From Rhizobium herbae (lineage in GTDB: Bacteria; Pseudomonadota; Alphaproteobacteria; Rhizobiales; Rhizobiaceae): a stretch of 64,000 nt of DNA. The translations under genes were made by a program, and so were the position numbers. Location: positions 1-64,000 of the forward strand of contig NZ_JAEUAO010000003.1 of the NCBI RefSeq assembly GCF_019511375.1, written 5' to 3'. Below are positions 54,886 through 63,720 of this stretch, one piece after another (position 1 is the first letter of the stretch; each line of letters begins with the position of its first letter). The notes beneath the pieces were generated by a model, which saw only the letters and a program-made list of their open reading frames with translations, ran no database searches and was not told the DNA's origin.

Positions 54886-55601
54886 CAAGCCAGTTCGGAG
54901 GGGGCGCGCTGACCGGAATTGAGCCGTGTTTCGACGATCCGCCCGTCGGCGAAGTAGAGCACGCGATTGGCAATTTCGGCAATGACTGCGTTATGAGTGA
55001 TGAGCGCGGTCGTCGTGCCAAGTTCCCGGTTGATCCGCAGGATCGCGTCGAGGACAAGAACTCCGGTCTTGCTGTCGAGCGCGCCCGTCGGCTCGTCGCA
55101 AAGCAGAAGGTCGGGGCGCTTCGCGATCGCGCGGGCGATGGCGACCCGTTGCTGCTCGCCGCCGGAAAGCTGCGCGGGGAAGTGATCCAGCCTGTCGCCG
55201 AGACCGACCATGGCCAGCGCCCGGGACGGCGGCATGGGATCCCTGGCGATCTCGGTCACGAGGGCGACGTTTTCTCGCGCAGTCAGGCTGGGAATGAGAT
55301 TGTAGAATTGGAATACGAAGCCAACGTGGTTGCGGCGGTAGAGATTGAGCGTGCGCTCGTTGTTCATATCGATTTCGCGATCGCGAAACATGACACTGCC
55401 GCTGGTCGGCCTGTCGAGACCGCCAAGGATGTTGAGCAAGGTCGATTTGCCGCTTCCCGACGGACCCAACAGGACGACGAGCTCGCCTTCGCGCAGATCG
55501 ACGTCGACGCCACGCAAGGCGTGAACGTCCACCGTACCCATCCGGTAGATCTTGATGAGGTCTCGCGCCTGCAGGGCCGTGGCAGATGTGTCCTTCTCCA
55601 C
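54882..55601 (-). CDS. ABC exporter ATP-binding protein (LolD/MacB type)
   Basis: 239 residues from a GTG after AAGGAG. Walker [15 protein letters not shown] loop [12 protein letters not shown], signature [13 protein letters not shown], Walker [14 protein letters not shown] loop ALITHN. It powers the FtsX-like permease encoded next, overlapping it by four bases. First gene of the exporter operon, divergent from the MocR-type regulator. Confidence 0.95.
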   Translation of the reverse strand: MEKDTSATALQARDLIKIYRMGTVDVHALRGVDVDLREGELVVLLGPSGSGKSTLLNILGGLDRPTSGSVMFRDREIDMNNERTLNLYRRNHVGFVFQFYNLIPSLTARENVALVTEIARDPMPPSRALAMVGLGDRLDHFPAQLSGGEQQRVAIARAIAKRPDLLLCDEPTGALDSKTGVLVLDAILRINRELGTTTALITHNAVIAEIANRVLYFADGRIVETRLNSGQRAPSELAW

Positions 55602-55843
55602 CGGTCGCTCCTTGATTTGCGAGGCGTCACCTTGATCGCGGAACCGTCATCCCGAAAGATAATGTTCGATCTCCGGTCTGAGAACTTTACCACATTCTTT
55701 GCCACTTCGGCGGCGGTCACGGTCCCGCCAGCAGAAGGGCGCACGCACTTCCGCAGTCTAACCGCAATCGGATAAGGTGCTTTTTGCGTGACAGCCGCGG
55801 AAAGCAACAATATACAGTCAATGTTCAACATCGATGAGTTTTC
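55602..55843. promoter_or_regulatory. Divergent promoter region between the ABC exporter and the MocR regulator
   Basis: A 240-base region serving both genes. AT-rich stretches lie at about 55655-55690 and 55800-55840. MocR proteins usually bind direct repeats in such divergent regions. No clear pair was pinned down here. Confidence 0.4.
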
Positions 55844-57247
55844 ATGAAAACCTGGCTTCCCGACCTCTCCCGCAGCAACGGTCCCCGCTATATGGCGATC
55901 GCCGACGTCATAGAGATGGATCTAAAAAGCGGAAAGCTGCTGGTGGGCGACAGATTGCCGCCGCAGAGAGAACTTGCGAAGCGGCTGGCGATCGATTTCA
56001 CTACCGTTGCGCGCGGTTATGTCGAGGCCCAGAAACGCGGCCTTGTCGCGACCCACGTCGGACGCGGAACCTTCGTCATCGGCGGGACGGAAAGAGAGCG
56101 GCGCGGCTTCGTCTCCAGTGCCGCCGCGGATCCCGCACGCACATCCGTCGTGGATTTTTCCATGAACATGCCGCCGGAGCCGGAGGATCCCGATCTTCTG
56201 GCGCGCATGCAGGAAGGGCTCTCGGCTGTCGCCGCCAATATGATCCCGCTTCTGCGATATCAGGGGTTCGGCGGCGCCGGGATGGACAAGGAAGCGGCGG
56301 CCTCCTGGCTCAGCCGTCGAGGCCTGGTTCCCTCCCAGGAGCGCACCTTCGTGACGCCAGGCGCCCATCCCGCACTTCTGGCAATTTTCGGGCTTCTGGC
56401 AAAGCCGGGCGAAATGGTGCTCTCGGAAAACATCACATATCCCGGAATGCGGTCAATTGCGGCCCAGCTCCGCCTCAATCTGACCGGTCTGCCGATGGAC
56501 GAGGAGGGGATTATTCCCGCGGCTTTTGCCGATGTCTGCAAGGCAGCCAAGCCAAAGGCGCTGTATCTCAATCCCACGCTGCAGAACCCGATGACCCTCA
56601 CCATACCGGAGAAGCGGCGGGAGGAAATCTGCGCCGTGGCACGCAAATATCATGTTCCGATTGTCGAGGATGACGCTTACGGGTTTATACCCCTCCACGG
56701 TCCGGCGCCGCTTGCCGCGATGGCGCCGGATCTCACCTGGCACATCGGCGGATTGGCGAAATGCATCGGTGCCGGCCTGCGGCTTGCGTATGTCGTCGTG
56801 CCCGACACCCGGGCGGCGTGGCCTTTCGTGAGCGCCATGCGCGCCGCGAATGTCATGGCCTCGCCAATTTCGGCTGCTCTTGCAACGCGCTGGATCGAGG
56901 ACGGCACGGCCGACAGCATTCTCCGTTTCATCCGGACCGAGGCGGCCGCGCGCCAGGCCCTTGTAGCCGAAGTGCTGCCGCCGAAAAGCTACAGGAGCGA
57001 TCCGATCAGTTTCAACATATGGCTTCCTCTGACGAACGGATGGACACGCGCGACGTTCGGCACCCAGATGCGCGCGTCCGGCATCGGCGTTGTCGCAAGT
57101 GATGCTTTTACCGTCGACGGTCCGGCCGAGGAAGCGGTGCGCGTGTGTCTCGGAGGTCCGATCCGCCGCGAGACCCTCAAGGGCGCGCTGGAGTTCATGG
57201 GCCATGCGCTAGAGGGTTCGCCGGAAATGGCAGGCACTTTCTTCTAA
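55844..57247 (+). CDS. MocR-type regulator (GntR HTH fused to aminotransferase-like domain)
   Basis: 467 residues. Residues 1-80 are a GntR winged helix (RLPPQRELAKRLAIDFTTVARGY). Residues about 100-460 are a fold-type I aminotransferase domain with the pyridoxal-phosphate lysine in HIGGLAKCIGAGLRLAYVV and PLP-contacting VEDDAYGF. Such proteins use PLP or its amino-acid adduct as effector. The start context (TTTTC before ATG) has no clear ribosome site. It is divergent from the ABC exporter, its likely target. Confidence 0.92.
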   Translation: MKTWLPDLSRSNGPRYMAIADVIEMDLKSGKLLVGDRLPPQRELAKRLAIDFTTVARGYVEAQKRGLVATHVGRGTFVIGGTERERRGFVSSAAADPARTSVVDFSMNMPPEPEDPDLLARMQEGLSAVAANMIPLLRYQGFGGAGMDKEAAASWLSRRGLVPSQERTFVTPGAHPALLAIFGLLAKPGEMVLSENITYPGMRSIAAQLRLNLTGLPMDEEGIIPAAFADVCKAAKPKALYLNPTLQNPMTLTIPEKRREEICAVARKYHVPIVEDDAYGFIPLHGPAPLAAMAPDLTWHIGGLAKCIGAGLRLAYVVVPDTRAAWPFVSAMRAANVMASPISAALATRWIEDGTADSILRFIRTEAAARQALVAEVLPPKSYRSDPISFNIWLPLTNGWTRATFGTQMRASGIGVVASDAFTVDGPAEEAVRVCLGGPIRRETLKGALEFMGHALEGSPEMAGTFF

Positions 57248-57250
57248 CGG

Positions 57251-57736
57251 TCAAGCCGCAAGCCCCGATTTCGACGTGATCGGAAATTGAGTCTGGTCGG
57301 TGGAATGCAGCGGTGCGACCGCTGGCTGCTCCACTGTGGCGCTTGTGGCTGCGGGTCTGACATAGTCCCAGTCGATCTTTCCCTCCTCTGCCTTGTAGAA
57401 ATACTGACTGTTCACAAGCCAGCCCTTCAAGGGCCGCAGGGGCAGGAGGCATGCCAGCATCAGGAGCGGGAAAGACGTGAACAGATGCACCCAGAGCGAC
57501 GGTTCATAGGTGACCTCGATCCAGCACGCTAGAGCAATCGCGGGGACGCAGGTAAAGCAGATCACGAAAAAGGCAGGGCCATCGGCCGGGTCGGCAAACG
57601 CATAGTCGAGGCCGCATGCCTCGCAACTCGGTTTTAGAGTCAGGAAGCCTTCAAAAAGATGCCCTTGCCCGCAGCGGGGGCACAGGCCGCGCATGCCGGT
57701 TCGGGCAGGGGGCAGTGGTGGATATTCACCTGTCAT
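57251..57736 (-). CDS. DUF983 family membrane protein
   Basis: 161 residues from the ATG at 57734-57736, after GGGAGAG. The N-terminus has a zinc-ribbon-like pair (LCPRCGQGHLF, SCEACGLDYAF), then two membrane helices (FFVICFTCVPAIALACWIE; LFTSFPLLMLACLLPLRPLK). This is the typical DUF983 arrangement, often found near cytochrome oxidase assembly genes in alphaproteobacteria, but no such genes are here. It ends 3 bases from the convergent MocR gene stop. Confidence 0.88.
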   Translation of the reverse strand: MTGEYPPLPPARTGMRGLCPRCGQGHLFEGFLTLKPSCEACGLDYAFADPADGPAFFVICFTCVPAIALACWIEVTYEPSLWVHLFTSFPLLMLACLLPLRPLKGWLVNSQYFYKAEEGKIDWDYVRPAATSATVEQPAVAPLHSTDQTQFPITSKSGLAA

Positions 57737-57752
57737 AACGGTACTCTCCCTA

Positions 57753-57797
57753 TCTATTGAATGCATGCACGATGCATACATTAATACATCCAATAGA
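57753..57797. promoter_or_regulatory. Nested inverted repeats upstream of the DUF983 gene
   Basis: TCTATTG (57753-57759) and CAATAGA (57791-57797) enclose two ATGCAT palindromes (57761-57766 and 57772-57777) spaced 11 bases apart. The position just upstream of the ribosome site suggests an operator. Confidence 0.45.
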
Positions 57798-58049
57798 TCC
57801 AGACGCATTATTGTCGCAGCCTCTCCGGTAAAGGGCCAGGGCCCGGGAGTACGTCATAGCCCGGTTCCGCAACGAACGAACAGGTGAACCACTTTCCGCT
57901 TAGGGCGCCGACCCGAGGATCGACCAATTGGACTGCTGATCATATTTCCATGGGTAAAACTTGGCTCTTGAAATATTTATTTCTGTTGTAGCAAATGAAA
58001 ATTGTGATTTAGTGCGTGTTGCTGCTTGGCTTGTGAGGGGATATTGCCG

Positions 58050-58724
58050 ATGGTGGGGACACGCAGGGATATTGTATTTGGCGGCGTCGCGTTACTTGGC
58101 GCCGGCGCGGTCAGCAAACCGGCATTCGCAGCGGCGGCGTCCTATTTTGACGGCACGGCCGTCGACAATGGCGTGACGTTCAGGAAGACCAATTTCGCCA
58201 GGATTGATAAGCAATGGCGCCGCCAGGTTGTCAAATATTTCAGCAGCGAGCCGATCGGCACCGTCGTGGTCGATACACGGCACCATTTTCTCTACCTGAT
58301 CATGGAGAACAAGACGGCCATCCGCTACGGCGTCGGAGTCGGCAAGGAAGGCTTCAAATGGTTCGGCCGTGCGACGATCGACGCAAAATCGCTGTGGCCG
58401 CGCTGGACGCCGCCGCCGGAGATGCGCAAGCGCCATCCCGAACTGCCTGAGTTCGTCGACGGAGGATCACCAAAGAATCCGCTTGGCCCGCGCGCCATGT
58501 ACCTGCATCGCGACGGCGTCGATACCGGCTATCGCTTCCACGGCACGCTGGAGCCGGGCAGCATCGGCAAGGACGCCTCGAGCGGGTGTATCCGCATGTT
58601 CAACGAGGACGCCATCGATCTCTATCAGCGTTGCCCTATCGGCACCGCCGTGCAGGTCCTGCCGCATATTGCCGACCAGGCTGAAAAAGCCACTCAGGTT
58701 AGCCAAGCAATCCCGGTCGAATGA
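58050..58724 (+). CDS. L,D-transpeptidase (YkuD domain)
   Basis: 224 residues from the ATG at 58050 after GAGGGG. The signal sequence has a twin-arginine look (GTRRDIVFGGVALLGAGAV) with cleavage near AFA. The YkuD domain holds the catalytic block, His in YRFHGTLEPGS and Cys180 in KDASSGCIRM. It forms 3-3 cross-links in peptidoglycan or attaches proteins to it in the periplasm; in Rhizobiales some of these enzymes tether outer-membrane proteins. It is coupled to the OmpA-type lipoprotein gene by a 4-base overlap. Confidence 0.93.
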   Translation: MVGTRRDIVFGGVALLGAGAVSKPAFAAAASYFDGTAVDNGVTFRKTNFARIDKQWRRQVVKYFSSEPIGTVVVDTRHHFLYLIMENKTAIRYGVGVGKEGFKWFGRATIDAKSLWPRWTPPPEMRKRHPELPEFVDGGSPKNPLGPRAMYLHRDGVDTGYRFHGTLEPGSIGKDASSGCIRMFNEDAIDLYQRCPIGTAVQVLPHIADQAEKATQVSQAIPVE

Positions 58725-59275
58725 CGAATATCCCCCTGATGCCTGTCACGATCGGATATGCGGCGCGCCTGGTCGCCGCGGCCATGCTCTTAGCGCTCAC
58801 CGCCTGCACCACTACCCATATCGCCTCCGTGGAAGAACCTGCTGCTGTGCCGATGACCGGTCAGACCAACGATCCCGCGCCCGGTTTCGAGAACGTCAAG
58901 CTTGGCAGCGAAGAAGACTTTATCCTCAATGTCGGCCGGCGGATCTACTTCGCGCAGGATTCGGCCGCGCTGGACTCCGTCGCCAAGGCAACACTGGATA
59001 ACCAGGCCGCTTGGCTCAACAGCAACCCCAATTGGCTGGTCAAACTGCAGGGGTTTGCCGACGATTCCGGTTCTGCGTCCACGATGCAGACGCTGTCGCA
59101 GAAGCGCGCCGATGCGGCGATGGCGTATCTCGCGTCAAAGGGCGTAGATGCCGGGCGCATGTGGGCCAAGGGTTACGGCATGGACCGCGAAGTCCGCGAC
59201 TGCGAAGATCGCTCGTGCAAGGTGCAGAACCGGCGTGTTGTCGTCAATCTGCGCACCCAGCGCGACGGGGTCTGA
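58721..59275 (+). CDS. OmpA/Pal-type outer-membrane lipoprotein
   Basis: 184 residues. Lipoprotein signal with lipobox LTAC (AMLLALTACTTTHIAS). The C-terminal OmpA domain (GRRIYFAQDSAALDSVAKATL; KLQGFADDSGSASTMQTLSQKR; NRRVVVNLR) binds diaminopimelate in peptidoglycan. It resembles Pal but lies outside a tol operon and has two extra Cys (DCEDRSCKV). With the coupled L,D-transpeptidase it probably acts in anchoring the outer membrane to peptidoglycan. Confidence 0.92.
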   Translation: MTNIPLMPVTIGYAARLVAAAMLLALTACTTTHIASVEEPAAVPMTGQTNDPAPGFENVKLGSEEDFILNVGRRIYFAQDSAALDSVAKATLDNQAAWLNSNPNWLVKLQGFADDSGSASTMQTLSQKRADAAMAYLASKGVDAGRMWAKGYGMDREVRDCEDRSCKVQNRRVVVNLRTQRDGV

Positions 59276-59336
59276 TCGCCGTCCGTCGTGTTCCACAGTT
59301 TTGCTGTCCAAGCAGGCTGAGTTCGAACCCGACCGC

Positions 59337-59780
59337 TCACTTGCGAATAACAGAGGAGAGCGCAAATGCGGTGAGCGTATCCCTCACGCCGGGCAGTTCC
59401 GATATCGATTGCCAAATCTGGCGAATGCGATCGGCTTGAGGAGATTCAACCCGCACCAGCAGATCAAAATCGCCGGTCATCACGTCACAGGCGACGACCT
59501 CCGGGATTGCCCGCAAAGCCTGAATGACTTCGCCACCCCTCATGCGATCATGGCGGTAGACGAACATCAATGCGGTGGTAAGCGGACCCCGATCGCCGCC
59601 ATCGCCGGTAACGATCGTGTATCCCTTGATGAAGCCTTCGCGTTCAAGCCGTTCTATCCGAACCCGAACAGCATTCCGCGACAGGTTGACCTTACCTGAC
59701 AGCTCGGCGTGAGAAGCCCGCGCGTTGGCCTTAAGGGCGCAGAGGATTTGTTCATCGACGCGGTCGAGAAGGTATTTCAT
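59337..59780 (-). CDS. Lrp/AsnC-family regulator
   Basis: 147 residues from the ATG at 59778-59780, which overlaps the stop of the upstream small gene; a GTG four codons earlier is possible. N-terminal HTH (DRVDEQILCALKANARASHAEL; LSRNAVRVRIERLEREGFI) and C-terminal RAM domain (GEVIQALRAIPEVVACDVMTGDFDLLVRVE). Such proteins sense an amino acid and control its metabolism. Here the likely targets are the aldehyde dehydrogenase and homoserine dehydrogenase genes upstream on the same strand. Confidence 0.92.
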   Translation of the reverse strand: MKYLLDRVDEQILCALKANARASHAELSGKVNLSRNAVRVRIERLEREGFIKGYTIVTGDGGDRGPLTTALMFVYRHDRMRGGEVIQALRAIPEVVACDVMTGDFDLLVRVESPQADRIRQIWQSISELPGVRDTLTAFALSSVIRK

Positions 59781-60196
59781 GCCGGACGGCACTCCGCCTG
59801 CTGCGCCGTTTCGGCGGCAACCGAGTTTCGGTCCTCGTCGGATATTTCAGTAAAAACGGCCATCTTCCCCTCCGCTCGACCGCACGCACTGTTTGAGACA
59901 TTCGCAAACTCGGCGGCGTCTCTAAAAATCTGCTTGCTTTGAGCTTCAGTCAGAACATTTTCCTCTTCGAGGACGTCGCGGAAGTTCCTCTTCTCCAACA
60001 CCGTCTTTTTGGAAAGGTTGGATGCTTTGCTGTGTCCGGCGAGCGACGCCAACGGCGTGGCGAGAGCAACGGGCTGGTCGAGCAACGAATCCACGTTGAC
60101 TTCGATACCATCCATGCAGCGTTCCTTCAAGATCACCATGCCCCTGGTCCGCGTGCGCATCGACAGCAGGATATTCAAGACGATGACCGGTTCCAT
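59777..60196 (-). CDS. Hypothetical protein coupled to the Lrp-type regulator
   Basis: 139 residues from the ATG at 60194-60196 after GGGGAAAG. Codon third positions are strongly GC, as in real genes here, and its stop overlaps the regulator start (ATGA), which supports it. The sequence is soluble and mixed (LLDQPVALATPLASLAGHSK, NVLTEAQSKQIFRDAAEFAN), with no recognised domain. It is the only gene between the aldehyde dehydrogenase and the regulator. Confidence 0.5.
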   Translation of the reverse strand: MEPVIVLNILLSMRTRTRGMVILKERCMDGIEVNVDSLLDQPVALATPLASLAGHSKASNLSKKTVLEKRNFRDVLEEENVLTEAQSKQIFRDAAEFANVSNSACGRAEGKMAVFTEISDEDRNSVAAETAQQAECRPA

Positions 60197-60296
60197 CGCG
60201 TGACTTTCCCCGTCGTTCCGCAGCGAACCAGACCGAAGAGAACCTTCCTCTATCTTGCCATTTGATGCGATCGCGCAGCGCGAACTCATCATGTCG

Positions 60297-61715
60297 TCAA
60301 GGCTTCAGGCGGTTGATACACACGACCTTCGGCTGGGTCATGTCCTCATAGGCAAACCGGACCCCCTCGCGGCCCATGCTTCCATACTTGAAGCCGCCAA
60401 ACGGCATTGCATCGAACCGGTAGTCGGAGGAGTCGTTGATCATGACGCCACCCGCCTCGATCTTGCTTGCTGCTTCGAGTGCCCCTTCCAGGTCATTGGT
60501 AAAAACGCCGGCGTGAAGGCTGTATTCGGGGCTGTTTGCCAGATCGATGGCATCCGCCAGTCGATCGAAGGGCTGAAGAATGACGATCGGCGCGAACACT
60601 TCCTCGCCCCAGATGTCACAGGACGTTGGAACATTCTCGAGGACCGTCGGCGGATAGAGATTGCCGGTCGGCTTGTGGCCGCAAAGCAATGTCGCACCGG
60701 CGGCAAGCGCCCGTTCGACCATCGCGACCGCCCGGACGACCGCCTTTTCGGAGATCATCGGGCCGACATCGGTGTCTTCATCCATGGGATTGCCGGTCCG
60801 GAGCGCCCTGGTCTCTGCGACGAACCGTGTCTTGAATTGCTCATAGATAGGCCGCTGGATCAGAATTCGCTGCGTACCAATGCAATTTTGGCCGGCCGCC
60901 CAGTAGGCTCCGGATAGGCAAGCCTCGACAGCTGCATCGAAGTTGCAGTTTTCCATGACGATGACCGGCGCATTGCCGCCAAGGTCCATGGCAAGTTTCT
61001 TGAGGCCCGCGGTTTTGGCAATCGCCTCGCCAGTGGCAAATCCACCGGTAAAGGAGATCATGCGAACGTCTCTTGCTGCAACCAGAGCCTTTCCGAGCTC
61101 AGCGCCCCCAATTGCAACCGTTATGATTTCCTCGGGCAGGCCGCTTGCGACCAGGACCTCGACGAGCTTGATGGCAGAGAGAGGGGTGAGCTCGGACGGC
61201 TTCAAAAGCACAGCATTGCCGCCGGCAACTGCCGGGCCAAGCTTGTGGGCAACAAGGTTGAGCGGATCGTTGTAGGGCGTGATGGCGGCAATGATGCCGA
61301 GCGGTTCTCTCGTGTACCACCCCTGGCGAGACTCCGAGCCTGCGTAAGCATCGAACGGGATGACTTCGCCGGCATTGCGTTTGGCCTCGCCGGCGGAGAG
61401 CTTCAGCGTATTGACGCACCGGGTTGTCTCTTTGCGGGCCTGCCTAATCGTCTTGCCCGCCTCTTTGACGATGAGGAGCGCGAAGTCCTCGCGGCCGGTT
61501 TCTATGGCAGCAGCGGCCTTTTCAAGGATCGCCGCCCGCATGTGACGCGGCAGCGTCCTGGCAATCTGTGCCCCGCGTCTTGCCCGCTCCAGCAGCCCGT
61601 TCACGCCGGCGGCACAGGTTTCCACGACCGTTCCAACCAGCGTGCCGTCGAACGGGCTTCTAACGGCAATTTCGTCAGGTTCCGTCGTTTGGGTGAGTGC
61701 AAGATTGTGCATCAT
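60297..61715 (-). CDS. Aldehyde dehydrogenase (semialdehyde type)
   Basis: 472 residues. NAD(P) domain [32 protein letters not shown], catalytic Cys in [12 protein letters not shown], and [10 protein letters not shown]. The usual general-base Glu segment ELGG is DLGGNAP here. It is similar to PhnY-type and succinate-semialdehyde-type enzymes. Its start overlaps the homoserine dehydrogenase stop (ATGA), so the substrate may be aspartate semialdehyde, giving aspartate. Confidence 0.9.
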   Translation of the reverse strand: MMHNLALTQTTEPDEIAVRSPFDGTLVGTVVETCAAGVNGLLERARRGAQIARTLPRHMRAAILEKAAAAIETGREDFALLIVKEAGKTIRQARKETTRCVNTLKLSAGEAKRNAGEVIPFDAYAGSESRQGWYTREPLGIIAAITPYNDPLNLVAHKLGPAVAGGNAVLLKPSELTPLSAIKLVEVLVASGLPEEIITVAIGGAELGKALVAARDVRMISFTGGFATGEAIAKTAGLKKLAMDLGGNAPVIVMENCNFDAAVEACLSGAYWAAGQNCIGTQRILIQRPIYEQFKTRFVAETRALRTGNPMDEDTDVGPMISEKAVVRAVAMVERALAAGATLLCGHKPTGNLYPPTVLENVPTSCDIWGEEVFAPIVILQPFDRLADAIDLANSPEYSLHAGVFTNDLEGALEAASKIEAGGVMINDSSDYRFDAMPFGGFKYGSMGREGVRFAYEDMTQPKVVCINRLKP

Positions 61716-62773
61716 GCAGCCTCCGCGGCGATGACCGGGGCACCGGCCGAATGAATGGCAACAATGTCGGAAAGAAGAGCGTAGGCGGTCTCGATGCGAC
61801 CGGCGCCAGGTCCGGTGATTGTCACGGCGCCGAGAAGTTCCGTGTCGAGCGATACTGCATTGGTGGCACCGTTGACGCCTGCGAGGGGATGATCGAGGCC
61901 AAGCCGCCTCGGTGCAACACTGCCGGTCACGCTGCCGTCGTCATTGCGGACAGCCGATCCAACCAGCTTCCAGCGGCTGCCTGCCTTGGCGGCTTGCTCG
62001 ATGTCGGAGAGTGACAGACCGGAAATGCCCTTGCAGGTAACGTCTTCCGGCTTAAGTTTTGCGCCAAGCAGCTCGTTTGCAAGGATAACGACCTTCAAGC
62101 GAACGTCGAAACCTTCCACGTCCGCAGTCGGGTCGGCCTCGGCATAGCCGAGTTCTTGGGCTTCCTTCACGGCGGAAGCGAAATCCAGACCGCTTTCCAT
62201 GCGACCGAGGACGAAGTTGGACGTGCCGTTGAGGATCCCTTCGAAACCCTTCAACTCGGCGCCGGCAAGCGTCTTCTGCGCCATGCGAATAACAGGCGTG
62301 CCGCTCATCACGGCGCCCTCGTACTCGAAGCGCACGCCGTTGGCTGTCGCGAGTGCCTTAAGCGCTTGGGCAGCGATGGCAACGGGGCCTTTGTTGGTGG
62401 TGACAACGTGCTTGCCGGTCTCAAGCGCCCAGCGGCAATGCGAGACGGCGGGTTCGCCGTCCGTGGGATTGGTGAAGGTTGCTTCGACGATAATGTCCGC
62501 AGGTGCCATCTTGATGATGGTTTCGTTGTCGGCTTCAGCATTTCCGCCGGAAAGCTGTCCAAAGCCACCCTTTTCGAACTTCGCCTCTATCAGGGTCTTG
62601 GCATCAAGCCCGTTCGGAGAAACAACCGAGCCAAGATAGAGGTCGCTCACTGCGACGATATTCAGGCGGAAGCCGAGCTCGCGCTCCCAGAGCTGGCTCT
62701 TCGCGGCAATGAGTTCTGCCAGGGCACGATTGACGCCGCCAAACCCGATGAGAGCGATATTGTAAACGGTCAT
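61712..62773 (-). CDS. hom: Homoserine dehydrogenase lacking the ACT domain
   Basis: 353 residues from the ATG at 62771-62773 after GGAGG. NAD(P) motif [20 protein letters not shown] (catalytic Lys region), [12 protein letters not shown], and the [13 protein letters not shown] signature with [18 protein letters not shown]. At 353 residues it lacks the C-terminal ACT regulatory domain of biosynthetic enzymes (about 430). It interconverts homoserine and aspartate semialdehyde. Coupling to an aldehyde dehydrogenase and an Lrp regulator suggests it runs in the oxidative, catabolic direction. Confidence 0.92.
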   Translation of the reverse strand: MTVYNIALIGFGGVNRALAELIAAKSQLWERELGFRLNIVAVSDLYLGSVVSPNGLDAKTLIEAKFEKGGFGQLSGGNAEADNETIIKMAPADIIVEATFTNPTDGEPAVSHCRWALETGKHVVTTNKGPVAIAAQALKALATANGVRFEYEGAVMSGTPVIRMAQKTLAGAELKGFEGILNGTSNFVLGRMESGLDFASAVKEAQELGYAEADPTADVEGFDVRLKVVILANELLGAKLKPEDVTCKGISGLSLSDIEQAAKAGSRWKLVGSAVRNDDGSVTGSVAPRRLGLDHPLAGVNGATNAVSLDTELLGAVTITGPGAGRIETAYALLSDIVAIHSAGAPVIAAEAA

Positions 62774-63288
62774 AAGATCCTCCAGTGAAGTCCATGAGGC
62801 TAAGCATGGGATGCGGATTGCTCTGCAGGAACCAGACAGATCGACCAAAGAGCAGTGCAGTTTGCTCAATCTGCTGCCCGAGGCAGATCACGTGCTGGCG
62901 AGCTTCATCATGAGGATTCCCGATACGATCAAGGCCCGCACCGCGGCGTCCTCCAGACCGATCGAAAGTTGCAGATGTCCGAATTTCTGGAAGTTGGGCG
63001 AGCAACATTGGTCAGCGAATGGATGACGAGGTCTGCGCCAAACGCGAGCGGGCGGAAGAACTGGGTGGGGCGAGTTGAATCCGCGACAGCTGTGCGCAGC
63101 TTGCGATCGACACCGGCGCGGTGATATCGGCAAGCAAGCTCCACTCGGACCTTGCCGGAGTTCCATAAGCTATCTTATGCGATGAGCGAGTGTAGCCGCA
63201 AAGTTGAAGTGTCCTGATCCTGCAAAGTTGGAATGTCACTCTCCCCGGGTTTTGATGACCTGGGAGATTGCGGATGGGATCGATTGCG
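62774..63288. other. Intergenic region with IS-end debris
   Basis: No gene recognised in about 515 bases. Near the right side, at about 63197-63237, a related motif (GCAAAGTTGAAGTGTC and GCAAAGTTGGAATGTC) occurs twice; this is the kind of repeat found at the end of ISNCY-type elements. Confidence 0.4.
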
Positions 63289-63432
63289 ATGAGCGAGCGC
63301 GATCTGCAGCGGATCGAGGTTTTGTCGAGGGTGACCGCCGGGCGCATGACGCTCACGCAAATGCCTCGGCTACAAAACACCAGCGGAAGTCTCCCGCCAG
63401 AACGCCTCGCCCAAATCATGCGCACCGGTTAA
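63289..63432 (+). pseudogene. Truncated N-terminus of an ISNCY-type transposase
   Basis: 47 codons from ATG. The first 22 residues (MSERDLQRIEVLSRVTAGRM) match the start of ISNCY-family transposases, which are over 400 residues long. After MTLTQ the sequence no longer resembles a transposase and soon stops, so it is a deletion remnant. Confidence 0.65.
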
Positions 63433-63496
63433 CCTCTAATGCCCCAAGTCGCGGTTCGCCATGACCTCACATACTCGCCGACCCACCTGGTTCTTC

Positions 63497-63667
63497 CTAC
63501 AACCGACGCAGTTTTCGAATAGTTGGTAGATCGGGGCCAGGCTCAGGAGTGTCGTCTGGCAGGGGGCCCGGCTCAGGTTCGTCAGGGCTCGGATCCGGCT
63601 GCCCGAGCGGTGGGACAGGTGGGATGGGACTCGGGATATCGGGGCCTGGATTGACGGGGATTGACAT
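63497..63667 (-). CDS. Small proline-rich protein, probable general-stress target
   Basis: 56 residues from the ATG at 63665-63667 with a perfect AAGGAGG ribosome site. The chain is almost entirely Pro, Gly, Asp and Glu (MSIPVNPGPDIPSPIPPVPP at the start) and ends in a basic tail, so it is probably disordered. A GGAAC-N18-TT promoter (63720-63696) precedes it. Function unknown. Confidence 0.6.
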   Translation of the reverse strand: MSIPVNPGPDIPSPIPPVPPLGQPDPSPDEPEPGPLPDDTPEPGPDLPTIRKLRRL

Positions 63668-63695
63668 GGGCCTTCCTCCTTGTTGGTTCGAATTC

Positions 63696-63720
63696 AATCC
63701 GCGGTGCGCCGTATTGTTCC
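63696..63720 (-). promoter_or_regulatory. Probable EcfG/RpoE2-type promoter for the proline-rich protein
   Basis: Minus-strand GGAAC (63720-63716), 16 bases, then GATT (63699-63696), so it fits the looser GGAAC-N18-TT form but not CGTT. It lies about 30 bases upstream of the start codon. Confidence 0.45.
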
